DNA from: Candidatus Obscuribacterales bacterium
Lineage (GTDB): Bacteria; Cyanobacteriota; Vampirovibrionia; Obscuribacterales; Obscuribacteraceae
Reading direction: 5' to 3'
Length of the DNA: 64,000 nt
NCBI GenBank assembly: GCA_019746975.1
Contig: JAIERK010000134.1
Span: 1-64,000 of the forward strand
The position numbers and the translations under genes were made by a program. Each line of letters opens with the position of its first letter. The stretch's first letter is position 1. Below are positions 34,778 to 44,726 of this stretch, one piece after another. The notes under the pieces were generated by a model. The model saw only the letters and a list, made by a program, of their open reading frames with translations. It did not search any database and was not told the origin of the DNA.

Positions 34778-35998
34778 ATGGCACAACGCGTCCCAATCCT
34801 CAACCTCCGTGCACAGTACAAGCAAGTCGGAGAAACCATTGAACAGTCCGTCCTAGACGTACTCAGAAGCGGCAATTACATATTGGGAGAGCATGTCCAC
34901 GAACTCGAGAAAGATGTCGCCGCACTCTGCGGTGTCAAACACGGCGTTGGTGTAGCAAATGGCACTGATGCCTTGATCCTCAGCCTATGGTGCCTCGATA
35001 TCGGCCCTGGTGACGAAGTTATCACGACGCCTTTCACATTCGCTGCCACCGTGGAAGCAATAGCTCTTCGGGGCGCGAAACCTGTGTTCGTCGACATCGA
35101 ACCGACATCATTCAACATGGATCCTCGGCTCCTCGAAAAGGCAATCACGAAAAAAACTAAAGCGATTATGCCTGTACATTTGTATGGTCTACCATCGGAT
35201 ATGGAGCCTATCGTCAAGATCGCCAAGAAAGCCAAAGTGCGAATCATTGAAGACAATGCTCAGGGCATTGGCGCCACATACAGAGGCATGCCTACAGGCA
35301 GCTTCGGCGACGTCGCCTGCATAAGCTTCTATCCGACCAAGAATCTTGGCGCTTGCGGCGACGCAGGAATGCTCGTCACCGACGACGAAAAAATAGCGCA
35401 AAGATTGAGAACGCTGAGAGCGCACGGATCGCAAAGACGCTATTTCCACGATGAACTCGGAGTCAATAGTCGGCTCGATGAGATTCAAGCTGTCGCTTTG
35501 AGAGCAAAACTGCCATTCCTGAAAGAGTGGAACAAACGCAGAGACGGGATTGCTCGACTCTACTCCTCCGCCTTGCAGGGCTGCCCCGGCATAACCGTGC
35601 CCGCCGTCACAGCAACCGGCCAGGCACTGTCACCACAGCAGCTCACACATGTTTGGCACCAATATACAATTCGGGTTCACTCAAACGCCAAAGACAGATC
35701 AGCCGACAACAAAGAGCGCGAGATGCTGACAAAAGCATTGTCGGATAGAGGGATCGGCTCGATGTGCTATTACCCGGTTCCACTACATTTGCAAAAGGCG
35801 TTCTCGAACCTCGGCTACAAGCAGGGCAAATTCCCTGAGTCCGAACGCGCAGCCAACGAAGTTCTCTCACTGCCAATGTATCCAGAGCTCACATCCGATG
35901 ATGTGCTCTATGTCGCGACTGCGATCAAAGAGATCATGGGTCAGAGCTCCACAGTGGTCCCGGTCACAACAGTGGCCCCAACATTCACCGGAGCATAA
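34778..35998 (+). CDS. DegT/DnrJ/EryC1/StrS sugar aminotransferase
   Basis: PLP-dependent enzyme that aminates a nucleotide-linked keto-sugar. Motifs: NLRAQYKQVGETIE at the N-terminus, GVANGTDALILSL, GDEVITTPFTFAATVEAI, EDNAQGIGATYRG with the PLP-contacting Asp, and the Schiff-base lysine in FYPTKNLGACGDAG. Followed by SRLDEIQAVALRAKL. Length (406 aa) is slightly above average because of a C-terminal tail. It is followed after 9 bp by a hexapeptide acyltransferase; the pair commonly makes an N-acylated amino sugar (as in WbpE/WbpD). The sugar itself cannot be named from sequence. Confidence 0.95.
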   Translation: MAQRVPILNLRAQYKQVGETIEQSVLDVLRSGNYILGEHVHELEKDVAALCGVKHGVGVANGTDALILSLWCLDIGPGDEVITTPFTFAATVEAIALRGAKPVFVDIEPTSFNMDPRLLEKAITKKTKAIMPVHLYGLPSDMEPIVKIAKKAKVRIIEDNAQGIGATYRGMPTGSFGDVACISFYPTKNLGACGDAGMLVTDDEKIAQRLRTLRAHGSQRRYFHDELGVNSRLDEIQAVALRAKLPFLKEWNKRRDGIARLYSSALQGCPGITVPAVTATGQALSPQQLTHVWHQYTIRVHSNAKDRSADNKEREMLTKALSDRGIGSMCYYPVPLHLQKAFSNLGYKQGKFPESERAANEVLSLPMYPELTSDDVLYVATAIKEIMGQSSTVVPVTTVAPTFTGA

Positions 35999-36007
35999 CC
36001 GCCGAAA

Positions 36008-36799
36008 ATGAGAACCAAAGCACCATTCAAAGCAGCCAATGCATCAATAAGCGAAGATGCGGTGATCGGCAACAACGTCGTGATCCGCGATTTCGTTGTG
36101 ATCCGTAGTGGTGCCGTCATCGGAGACGGTGTCACCATCGAGACCGGTGCGATCATCTACGAGAATGCCAAGATTGGTGCCAACTCATTCATTGGTGCAC
36201 AATGCATCATCGGAGAAAGACTGGCTGCCTATCTCAAAGACGACGCGTATGAGAATCCGCCCGTCACGCTGAGCGCCGGAAGCGTTGTAAGATCAGGAAC
36301 GATCATCTACGCCGGATGCACTTTCGGCGAGAATTTCCAGACGGGTAACCGTGCTGTCATACGCGAAGAAAGTCATTTCGGCAAAAATTGCAGCTTCGGT
36401 ACACTGTCGCAATCCGACGGTTACATCAAGGTCGGTGACGATTGCCGCTTTCACAACAATGTTTTCATCGCAACTTACACAACCTGTGAAAACAATGTGC
36501 ATTTCTATCCGATGTCTTGCACCACGGATAGCCTGCATCCTCCGTGCCAGAAAGGTCGAGAAGGCCCATACCTTGAATCAGGCGTGATTGTAGGAGCCAG
36601 AGTCCTGCTATTGCCGAGAGTGCGAATTGGCTCAGGCGCCATTGTCGCCGGTGGTTCCGTCGTGAGCAAGAACGTCGAGCCGAATATGGTCGTGCAGGGA
36701 GTACCTGCAAAACCGATCAAACAGAAGGATGAGATTCGCTGCCATATAGAAGATCGTCCGGCATACGATGTAGCGATTGAATCGCTCAGCAAGAAATAG
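36008..36799 (+). CDS. Left-handed beta-helix sugar N-acyltransferase
   Basis: Hexapeptide-repeat protein: rows of [IV]-G-x-x-x-x such as VIGNNVVIRDFVVIRSGAV and VIGDGVTIETGAII, then a loop around residues 75-110, more turns, and the terminal MVVQGVPAKPIKQ typical of WbpD/WlbB-like sugar acetyltransferases. Trimeric, acetyl-CoA-dependent in known members. Starts 9 bp after the aminotransferase stop and so probably acylates its product. C-terminal 35 residues are a helical tail. Confidence 0.9.
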   Translation: MRTKAPFKAANASISEDAVIGNNVVIRDFVVIRSGAVIGDGVTIETGAIIYENAKIGANSFIGAQCIIGERLAAYLKDDAYENPPVTLSAGSVVRSGTIIYAGCTFGENFQTGNRAVIREESHFGKNCSFGTLSQSDGYIKVGDDCRFHNNVFIATYTTCENNVHFYPMSCTTDSLHPPCQKGREGPYLESGVIVGARVLLLPRVRIGSGAIVAGGSVVSKNVEPNMVVQGVPAKPIKQKDEIRCHIEDRPAYDVAIESLSKK

Positions 36800-36824
36800 A
36801 TCAATACAAGTTAGCGGAGTCATT

Positions 36825-39290
36825 ATGCAGACGCTGAAGAGTACAGACAGTAATAGGCTTACAGATATCAAGGAGCAATCGACCTCTGCCAATCCGTTGA
36901 ACCTCCTTCTGGTATCACTAGTGGTGGCGCTCACGGTATGGGCATACATGCCGGTTCTGTTTAACTTTTTCCTCGGCGACGATTTCGTACATCTGACCTG
37001 GCTCAAAGACGCGGTAAAGAACCACGAACTGATCTGGCGCAACTTTCATAGCTCTTGGCTCGACGGAACGACAACCAGGTTTTACAGACCGCTCATCTCT
37101 ATCTTCATGGTCACCGACTATTTGGGTTGGGGACCAAACGGTTTGGGTTTTCACATCACCAACCTGCTGTTTCATCTGACCGCAACCGTATTCCTTTTTT
37201 TCACGTCACGCATATTGCTCGCGCAGGCTCGATGGACAGATGATGCCGCACCGGATGAGAAGAAAAGCGTCTCGATTTCAATGTGGCTTTATCCCCTCGC
37301 CGTATCGCTGATTTTCGGATTGTATCCACTTCATACGGAAGCAGTATCGTGGATCACAGGCAGGGTAGATGCTGTGGTCACGGCTTTCTATGTCGCGACA
37401 TTCTATTTCTATCTGCGCTGGCGCCACAACGGCAACCCATTATGGATTGCTCCTTGCGTCGCTTCACTCACGCTCGGACTACTATCTAAAGAAATGGCGC
37501 TTACTCTGCCGCCGGCTTTCATCCTGTATGAATTGACTCTGGGTAAGAACGCTATTTTTCGCAAATCTCTCGACAAGAATAGATTCCTGAGCTGGTCGTG
37601 GCAGATAGTGAAACCCACTGCGCTGTTCTGGTCGATGCTTGTGGTTTACTTCGGTGTCAGGCGCTACGCGCTAGGTACCTTCGTCGGGGGCTATGACGAT
37701 TCACTGTTCTTCATCGCAGACCTGAAACATTTTTTCCTGAGTTGGATGCACGGACTGAGAATGTTCCTCATCCCGCTCAACAAAGGTCTGATGGGAGCGC
37801 ACCACAACGTCACCCGGATGTGGGAGCTCAGCCTCGCACTCTCTGGTGTGATGCTTAGCATAAATTTGGTTCTCGAGAAAAAACTATCGCGCCTCTTCGT
37901 GTTCAACTTGCTCTTCCTGGGTCTGTGCTTCGCGCCGGTCTACAAGATCTTCACCATCGCCGACGACTTGCAAGGCGCAAGACTCGCTCACGTGGCGACG
38001 GTGGCTCTCAGTCTTTTGCTGGCGATGGCGGCGATTGTTCCATCGACACAAAAACTCAAGGCCGCCGCAACACCGGCTTTGCGCTTCGCCCTCTGCGCTT
38101 TCTTCTCATCAGCCTGCTTCGCGGCGCTCTGGACCAACAATCAGGCCTGGGCCACCGCTGGTCGCGAATCCAACTCAATACGCCAGGGACTATCGACTCT
38201 ATACAAGTCGATCGAAGGCGATCCGCAAGTGCTTTTACTTAGCCTGCCCGATCAGATTGACGGCGCGTACATCTGTCGAAATGCTGTTTGGGGAATGACA
38301 AAAGCACCTCAGTTGGAGCGCGATGCCTGGAACTGCCTTATGCTCAACAAGTACGAGCAGATAATGCCTTTCGGCTATCTGCGCGATTCGTTGTATCAAG
38401 CAAAGGACGACGTCAAAATCTTTTTCTGGAATACAAATAAGAAGGAATTTCAACCTGTCGTAATCGAAAGCACCCAAGAGAATTCAGCTGCGTTCGCTGG
38501 AGCCGCGCTCAAGGATGTTCTATCAATCAAGAACGGAACTGGCTCATGGGAAAGGAATGGCTCACTCGAGATTCGAGGCGACAACTCAAAAGAAGGCAAG
38601 CCTGAGCTCATTCTCAATCTGGGAAATCGAAGCGCCTTCGACATTGAATTCGTCTCCATGAAGGTTCGCAACCTTGACACGACCGGAGGTTCGCTACCTC
38701 AACTCTCGGAAGGCGCCGATCTTCTCTATGCCAACGATGTCAGCCCGGTATTCTCCTTGCCGAACAGAACCCACGCCGACTTCAACCCGGAGGAAGAAAG
38801 ACAAGAACTTTTCTTTCCTCTCAGAGGACTTCCGGAATGGTCGTTGGGCGGAAAGAGTCATCCTTTTAAAATCAGATTGCCTCACAACTGTCATCTGGCG
38901 ATTGACTCAATCGAGATTGTCGACTCCGATCGTTTGATGCCTCGACTTTCATTCGCGAACTCCGGATACATGGGCACAAAAGGCTTCCTGCACCTGTCGC
39001 AGAAGGAGACGGCCGCCACAGTCTCCGTTGACGCGACAAGACAACCGGGATCAGCTGGAATAATTCTCGAGATAACGAGACCAAGCCTTCTATTCGAGAG
39101 TCAAAACACTCCACAGCCGAGCAAGGTCACGATGAAAGAGCTAAAGGGCACTATATCGGGTGACATTGAACTAAAACGAGATATGTTCCCTGCCACGGGG
39201 ATGTATGAAGCCCGCCCCTGGGCTGTTGATTCCGAAGGAAGGAAAATTGGCGTAGCGGGCGATCATTTCGTCATAACCGTCGATTCTTGA
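36825..39290 (+). CDS. GT-C-like polytopic membrane glycosyltransferase
   Basis: Residues about 30-430 contain about 10-11 hydrophobic helices. After the first lies FFLGDDFVHLTWL, with paired acidic residues in the first extracytoplasmic loop as in GT39/PMT-like GT-C enzymes, and FGLYPLHTEAVSWITGR resembles the loop in TMTC-like proteins. Residues 440-820 are soluble and beta-rich, probably extracytoplasmic. GT-C enzymes use lipid-phosphate sugars. ATG 36825 has GGAG 6 nt upstream; an earlier in-frame start overlaps the acyltransferase gene. It closes the three-gene glycan operon. Family assignment is moderate; the soluble domain is not recognised. Confidence 0.75.
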   Translation: MQTLKSTDSNRLTDIKEQSTSANPLNLLLVSLVVALTVWAYMPVLFNFFLGDDFVHLTWLKDAVKNHELIWRNFHSSWLDGTTTRFYRPLISIFMVTDYLGWGPNGLGFHITNLLFHLTATVFLFFTSRILLAQARWTDDAAPDEKKSVSISMWLYPLAVSLIFGLYPLHTEAVSWITGRVDAVVTAFYVATFYFYLRWRHNGNPLWIAPCVASLTLGLLSKEMALTLPPAFILYELTLGKNAIFRKSLDKNRFLSWSWQIVKPTALFWSMLVVYFGVRRYALGTFVGGYDDSLFFIADLKHFFLSWMHGLRMFLIPLNKGLMGAHHNVTRMWELSLALSGVMLSINLVLEKKLSRLFVFNLLFLGLCFAPVYKIFTIADDLQGARLAHVATVALSLLLAMAAIVPSTQKLKAAATPALRFALCAFFSSACFAALWTNNQAWATAGRESNSIRQGLSTLYKSIEGDPQVLLLSLPDQIDGAYICRNAVWGMTKAPQLERDAWNCLMLNKYEQIMPFGYLRDSLYQAKDDVKIFFWNTNKKEFQPVVIESTQENSAAFAGAALKDVLSIKNGTGSWERNGSLEIRGDNSKEGKPELILNLGNRSAFDIEFVSMKVRNLDTTGGSLPQLSEGADLLYANDVSPVFSLPNRTHADFNPEEERQELFFPLRGLPEWSLGGKSHPFKIRLPHNCHLAIDSIEIVDSDRLMPRLSFANSGYMGTKGFLHLSQKETAATVSVDATRQPGSAGIILEITRPSLLFESQNTPQPSKVTMKELKGTISGDIELKRDMFPATGMYEARPWAVDSEGRKIGVAGDHFVITVDS

Positions 39291-39316
39291 AGATAGTGCC
39301 ACCAACGATGGCATGA

Positions 39317-42118
39317 TCACTTGCACCTCGATTTGATTTTTCTGATTTTGGCGACTATACGGTTAGCTTCTTCAACCCGCCCTAAAGCGCGGAGAGACTG
39401 CTCGTACGGAACCAATGTCTGAAGCACTACGAACTTACTCTTGATGTTGGTTACCATCATCAATCGCAGCGCATCCTCGAACTTATCGACGGCTAAACGA
39501 AATTGCTTTTTTGCGGCATGACAGTTGCCTAATTCAGTGGTTACAAGAACTACAGCGCTGGTTATCTCGGACCGATTCTTGCGGTACAACTTCAACTCCT
39601 CGTTGAGAAAACGAAGTCCCGCGTCTGGTTTTTCTTTGGAAAGAATACTGAGAACTGAAGGTAGTGTATCCGCTGAAACCTGCAGCGGTGAATTCGTCAA
39701 CTTTCTTGCAGATTCGATTTGATGAGCTGCTGCATCTACTTTGTCTTGCAGACATAACGATACGGCGAGCGCATACAATGCGGTTATCCTATGTGTCGTG
39801 GACTCACGTCTCAGTTCGCTCCTGGAGAGCTTATCGCGGAGTAATTTTTCTGCGCGTTCAGGACGACCTGCGCGGTTATGAACACTAGCGAGCAGGTTCA
39901 TAATCTGACAGGTTCGAGCGTCAGGTTTGTAAAAGGTTTTCAGAAAGCGATTGCAATACTTCTCCGCATCCTCATAGTTGTCGGTAAGGAAGGAGTAACA
40001 TGCGGAGCGGTCCAGATCCACTTTCGCAATCAGAGACTGCGCTCCAAACACAACGCTATCCTCTTCCAGAATCTTGTTGAATAGTTCAGAAGCCTTCGAG
40101 TAGCAGCCATCTTCGAGGTATCTACTGGCAAGAGCAGTCTCCTGAAAAACTCGGATTTGATTTTCAGTCGATACAGCCTTCTCTCTATCCGGCCTTGAAG
40201 TAGCTCGGTAGATCGTTCGAAGATGATCAACGGTAATTCCAATGCACTTGAAGAACTCAAGCCCCGAAGAAGCCCTTCCTTCAATAATCAAATTGTAGAG
40301 AACCGGTTCGGCTTCATCGTATCGATTGGCAGCGAGCAACCAATTGACATACTCCAGTTCAAGCCAAAAGTAGTCGACTGTTGTACCGACGACATTCACG
40401 TAAACCGGATGGCCGAGTTCGAAAGCTTTGGCAGCCTCTACGAAGCGACCTTCGCGAGCAAGCGTTCTTGCTTGGCCGAAGTGGGTCTGCCAGATTTTTG
40501 TCGTCGCGTTGGCAACTGCAAGCTGGTTGCCCTCACGCGCCGAGCACGCTCGCTCCAGGTCCGCGATGGTTTTCAGGTAAAGTTCATCACCCTTGTTTTT
40601 CGCCTCCGCGTACTCTTGAGATGGTGGACGCCCGGCTCGACTACCGATAGCGGCTAGATCGAAGAGGGCTCTGCGCTTCACAGTAGCAATGCCAAAGCTC
40701 CGCTGATTGTCGGCTTCGAGTCCATAAACCACTTCATCGAGGTAGGACTCAGCCTTTCGATCTTGCCCCAGAAGCATGTAAGTGTGACCAAGTTGCTCCA
40801 GCGTCTCGCACAATTCGAGAGAAGCGGGCACGCACTGTCGGTAGTGTTGCACTGATCTTTCGTAGTATTGTGCCGCTCCTGCAAAGCGTTTTGCCGCATA
40901 TTCACGATTGCCGAGCTGCTTGAATGACTCAGCCAAACTTTTTCGCGTTTTGAACTTAGCAGGCTCCTCCGTACCGAGAGCGAGATAGCGTTCGAGGATC
41001 TTAATACGCTCGGAAACATTACCTCTCCTCAAAAGAAGCGCAGTCAGATTCTTGGTGGGATGGACAAGCCATTCTAGGTTTGCGTCAGGCGAATCACGCA
41101 CCTGCTCGAAGTTGTTGAACGCGACTCCCAGATACTTAACTGCCTCACTATCGCGGCCAAGAGCCGTCAGCACAGAAGAAAGGTGGGCCGCATATGTTCC
41201 AATACGTTTTTTCTGATCGGGGAACTTACTTTCCAACAGCGAAAGCCCCCTGAGGTAAAGCGGTATGGAGTCATCATCTTCCAGGTAATAGGCCTTCATG
41301 TATGCATATTCCAGGAGCAGGTCGCAGAACGGAAGATTGTTGACTCCTTTTTCCGTCTCTTGCTTAGCTACGGCGGCCTTGGAACACTCGCCGATGGTTT
41401 CTATGTAAGCGCTAGCGAGCTCCGGATTGATCTTGAAGAATTGACCTTGCGCGCCATCCAGGCTCATTCTCAAAGACATTGCACCAGAACAGATCTGTTC
41501 GTCGTTCAGCGCCGTGGCAAAAATATAGTCGACTGCGTTTTGTCGATACTCGGCAGCTCGCTTGAACTCTTTTTCGTACAGACAGATTGCGGCAAGATGA
41601 CCGTAGATATGGAATACCTCAGGCTCGCCATCCTTGCGCAATCCCCTGGCTAAAACCAGCGCTTCCTTAAACATCCGTTTTGCTTTGGCCAGGTCTCCAC
41701 GGCGCTCATTCATCACTGCCAACCAGAAAAGATCAAAATCAAGATCGGGAAATTTCGGCCCGAACTTTCTCAGCACTGCCATCTCCTGGAGGAGGAACGG
41801 TTCAGCCTCTTCAAACTGACCGTTGTGAATATAGAGTTCCGCGATTCGGCGCAAACTTTCACTGTACCTGGGGTCAAACTCATTAAACTGCTTTGCTAGA
41901 GTGAGCGCCTCTCTGGCTGAGTCCAGAGCTGCCTCGTGGCTGCGAGCGTCTTCAGTGCCGGAGTAGTGTCGAATCCACGCCTGGCTCGCCTCGATCTCGG
42001 TCTTTGCACTTCTTGCGAGCATCATACTTGATATCAATACCATACTCAGTACTAATATCAAATACGACACCACCTTCGTTGGTCGACCAGACATTTTCGT
42101 TCTGAATACCGGATCCAT
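39317..42118 (-). CDS. Giant exported TPR protein
   Basis: About 933 aa. An N-terminal hydrophobic helix (VSYLILVLSMVLISSMMLA) acts as anchor or signal, so the rest is probably extracytoplasmic. Then about 20 degenerate tetratricopeptide repeats (AREALTLAKQFNEFDPRY, LAVMNERRGDLAKAKRMFKEA, and others). ATG 42118 is chosen because AAGGGG lies about 10 nt before it; the earlier ATG at 42148 has no ribosome site. Convergent with the glycan operon, 26 bp apart. No enzymatic motif. It may be a surface or periplasmic scaffold, like the TPR ectodomains of the Ser/Thr kinases further on. Confidence 0.85.
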   Translation of the reverse strand: MDPVFRTKMSGRPTKVVSYLILVLSMVLISSMMLARSAKTEIEASQAWIRHYSGTEDARSHEAALDSAREALTLAKQFNEFDPRYSESLRRIAELYIHNGQFEEAEPFLLQEMAVLRKFGPKFPDLDFDLFWLAVMNERRGDLAKAKRMFKEALVLARGLRKDGEPEVFHIYGHLAAICLYEKEFKRAAEYRQNAVDYIFATALNDEQICSGAMSLRMSLDGAQGQFFKINPELASAYIETIGECSKAAVAKQETEKGVNNLPFCDLLLEYAYMKAYYLEDDDSIPLYLRGLSLLESKFPDQKKRIGTYAAHLSSVLTALGRDSEAVKYLGVAFNNFEQVRDSPDANLEWLVHPTKNLTALLLRRGNVSERIKILERYLALGTEEPAKFKTRKSLAESFKQLGNREYAAKRFAGAAQYYERSVQHYRQCVPASLELCETLEQLGHTYMLLGQDRKAESYLDEVVYGLEADNQRSFGIATVKRRALFDLAAIGSRAGRPPSQEYAEAKNKGDELYLKTIADLERACSAREGNQLAVANATTKIWQTHFGQARTLAREGRFVEAAKAFELGHPVYVNVVGTTVDYFWLELEYVNWLLAANRYDEAEPVLYNLIIEGRASSGLEFFKCIGITVDHLRTIYRATSRPDREKAVSTENQIRVFQETALASRYLEDGCYSKASELFNKILEEDSVVFGAQSLIAKVDLDRSACYSFLTDNYEDAEKYCNRFLKTFYKPDARTCQIMNLLASVHNRAGRPERAEKLLRDKLSRSELRRESTTHRITALYALAVSLCLQDKVDAAAHQIESARKLTNSPLQVSADTLPSVLSILSKEKPDAGLRFLNEELKLYRKNRSEITSAVVLVTTELGNCHAAKKQFRLAVDKFEDALRLMMVTNIKSKFVVLQTLVPYEQSLRALGRVEEANRIVAKIRKIKSRCK

Positions 42119-42148
42119 TAATTGGCCATCCCCTTCAGTCGACCACAT

Positions 42149-42531
42149 CTGAATTGCAGATCGGCAATCTCTTCACTCGCATCCAGAATTTTCACCCCCG
42201 CCTGCTGTGCTCGTCGGCCACGTTGATAAGACGCCACCAGTTTTCCTCCATCTTAGCCGATGCCAGGATGGGAGGACCGAAAATCAAGGGCATAATCAAG
42301 ACCGCTACCAGAGGTAGTGACAAAGCACGAAGGTTACGATGTCGTATGACGCTGTTCAAACTTAAGTTTTACTTGCCAACTGGCTAGAGATTGTGCTGAT
42401 GACAGCAATTCAGATCGCTGCGCTGGCGAGCCCTCGGGTCTAGTATTCCCCATTTTATCGGGTCCGCACCTGCTAAAATTCTGATAGTTTTCAAGCCACT
42501 AATCAGGGATTTGCCCGAGCCCAGGCAAGAC
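42149..42531. promoter_or_regulatory. Divergent region, TPR gene and tandem histidine kinases
   Basis: About 380 bp, no credible gene. It ends with a 17-nt string (42473-42489) also found at the start of the 9928 gene, probably by chance. Promoters for both directions are expected here, but none can be picked with confidence. Confidence 0.35.
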
Positions 42532-44718
42532 ATGCTTCCTAAGCCAGAAGATCTAAAAACTTCGCAGAAGGGCTACCTGATGGTCTTCGTGCCCCTTGGA
42601 GCGGGATTGATCTTCCTAGTCATCATGAGCGCCATGGTCTTTGGCGCACAGAAAGAAGCAGAGAAAGAGAGTTACACGAAAAGTATTTTGCTCCATCAGC
42701 AGGCGATCGACACCCTGATGGTCGATTCCTTATCAGCAGCCTATAACAGCGTTCTTATCAGAAGCGAATCGCCGACATCTCCACTTAAGCAAATCACAAC
42801 CGACCTCGAGAAAGAGTTCAATATCCTGTCGAGCCTGGTCAAAAAAGACAAAAGTCTTGCGACACGCGTACAAAAAATGCATAACAACTCGACCGTCGGA
42901 ATGGTTCTTGCACACGAGATCGAGGCCAGTCGCGTTGCTGGGTCCAACGAATTCATGCCGTTGCAAATGCAACAGATGATCAATAGATTGCGTAGGTTCT
43001 ATGAAAACGAATCTAAACAAAGACAAGCATTTTCTAAGTTGCTGGAAGAAAAGCAGAAAGGTTCGCTCCTCACGGTGGAGCAATGGCGAGTCGTGATCTG
43101 GGCGGTACTTATTTTTGGAGTATCTATGACTATTGGTCTCAGTATTGCCGGCGCCATTCTTTTCGGAACGAGCATGGGTCCACGATTGAGAGTAATACTG
43201 GACAATTCCATCCGTCTTGCCGCCGGTCAAGAGCTCAATCCACGACTGCACGGCAAGGATGAAATCGCAAGATTGGACGAAGTATTTCATGGGATGGCAC
43301 GAAGCTTGAAAGCCGCTCAGAGAAGAGAAAAGGCAATTGTAGAAAACAGCGGCGATGTTATCTGCTCTATCGATCACAGCGAACGATTTACCGCAATCAA
43401 CGGCGCCGCAAACAGAGTGTGGGGATTCGAACCTGACGAACTTCTGGGACGGTACGTCGCGGACATCCTGGTTAAAGACGATGTAGCCACGACTCGCGAA
43501 GCAATGAAATTGGCTCAGCAAAAAAACCTCGCTGGCTCCTTCGAAAATCGAGTTAGGCAAAAAGAAGGGCAGTTAGTCGCCATGCTCTGGTCGATCACCT
43601 GGTCCAGTCCACGCAAGACATATTATTGTGTAGCGCACGATATAACGCGCAGACGCATTGAAGAACAGATGCTTCAGCAGAGCGAGAAGCGCGTACAGCT
43701 TATCTTGCAGAGCATGCCGGTCGGCGTCGCAATCGGAACCGAGGGTGGCCGGATTGAACTCGTCAATCAGAAGATGGAAGAGATGTTCGGTTATACAGCA
43801 GAGGAGCTCGCGGGGATGGCACTCGGAGCGCTCTTTCCATCGTCGCCCTTAGCACAGGACGAACAGTTCATCGATAAGATACAAGATGCCTCAGCGCAGG
43901 GCTTCACCGAGCTCGACGCAAAGAGAAAGGACGGAGTGCCCTTTCCAGCGCAGATATCTGTAAGCCACTTCTTTATTCAGGGAGAGGTGAAACCGCTGGT
44001 GGTGATCGCCGACATTACCTCTCGTAGAGAAGCGGAGAAACTGAAGCAAGAAATTCTGGCGATGGTATCACACGATCTGAGAGCACCACTCACAACTCTG
44101 AACATTACTCTGCAACTCTTGAAGGGCGGCACACTGGGTCAACTCAACGATCGTGGTAATCAACGTGTCGTCAACATGGAACGCGAGGTCGAGCGCTTGA
44201 TGGGTCTGATCAACAATCTCCTTGATCTCGAAAAGATTGAAACTCAAGGATTCGAAGTGCGAAAGGAAGTCGTCAGCTTCGAGGCCATAATCAATCAATC
44301 GCTGCTTTCGGTCGGCTACCTGGCCGAGAAAAATGGTGTTCAGTTGCTCTCGGACGTCACTCCATCGGAGGCATTCGCCGACAGCTCCGGCCTCGTGCAA
44401 GTGGTTGTCAACCTGATCGCCAACGCCATCAAGTTTTCGCCGACAGGAAGCACGGTGACTATTTCTTGTCGTCAAGTTGATACAGGCGTCCTCGTGAGCG
44501 TGAAAGATCAGGGACGAGGAATTCCAGACAAGCAGATCGACAGCATTTTCGATAGATTCAAACAGGTCGAGATCATGGATCGCACTGAGAAAAAAGGCAG
44601 CGGACTCGGTCTGGCTATCTGCAAGTCCATCGTTGAAGCTCACGGCGGCACCATTTCGGTCGAGAGCAAGCCTGGCGAGGGCAGCACTTTTTCTTTCTTG
44701 ATACCGGTCGAGGATTGA
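42532..44718 (+). CDS. Membrane histidine kinase with two PAS domains (tandem copy 1)
   Basis: Order: transmembrane helix (about 15-38), extracytoplasmic helical sensor, second helix (about 188-208), HAMP, PAS 1 (about 265-385), PAS 2 (about 390-500), HisKA with phospho-acceptor His in AMVSHDLRAPLTT and HATPase (NLIANAIKFSP, DQGRGIP, KKGSGLGLAICKSIV). ATG 42532 has AGG 6 nt before it; TTG 42511 is also in frame. The next gene is a close relative in the same order, so the pair is a tandem duplication. No response regulator is adjacent. Confidence 0.92.
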   Translation: MLPKPEDLKTSQKGYLMVFVPLGAGLIFLVIMSAMVFGAQKEAEKESYTKSILLHQQAIDTLMVDSLSAAYNSVLIRSESPTSPLKQITTDLEKEFNILSSLVKKDKSLATRVQKMHNNSTVGMVLAHEIEASRVAGSNEFMPLQMQQMINRLRRFYENESKQRQAFSKLLEEKQKGSLLTVEQWRVVIWAVLIFGVSMTIGLSIAGAILFGTSMGPRLRVILDNSIRLAAGQELNPRLHGKDEIARLDEVFHGMARSLKAAQRREKAIVENSGDVICSIDHSERFTAINGAANRVWGFEPDELLGRYVADILVKDDVATTREAMKLAQQKNLAGSFENRVRQKEGQLVAMLWSITWSSPRKTYYCVAHDITRRRIEEQMLQQSEKRVQLILQSMPVGVAIGTEGGRIELVNQKMEEMFGYTAEELAGMALGALFPSSPLAQDEQFIDKIQDASAQGFTELDAKRKDGVPFPAQISVSHFFIQGEVKPLVVIADITSRREAEKLKQEILAMVSHDLRAPLTTLNITLQLLKGGTLGQLNDRGNQRVVNMEREVERLMGLINNLLDLEKIETQGFEVRKEVVSFEAIINQSLLSVGYLAEKNGVQLLSDVTPSEAFADSSGLVQVVVNLIANAIKFSPTGSTVTISCRQVDTGVLVSVKDQGRGIPDKQIDSIFDRFKQVEIMDRTEKKGSGLGLAICKSIVEAHGGTISVESKPGEGSTFSFLIPVED

Positions 44719-44726
44719 TACCATTC

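Noticed and set aside
36050-36220. Regular GGTGCC/GGTGTC spacing resembling the 34399 iterons
   Set aside because: It is in phase with the 18-nt hexapeptide-repeat code of the acyltransferase, so it is explained by the protein.
42473-42489. 17-nt string identical to 9932-9948, the start of the regulator-kinase gene (codes AKILIV)
   Set aside because: It could be the ghost of a lost response regulator, but one exact 17-mer in 64 kb on two strands has an appreciable chance probability and no similarity extends beyond it.
42733-43560. 275-codon open frame antisense to the first tandem histidine kinase
   Set aside because: No motif, and the sense strand carries complete HAMP and PAS domains.
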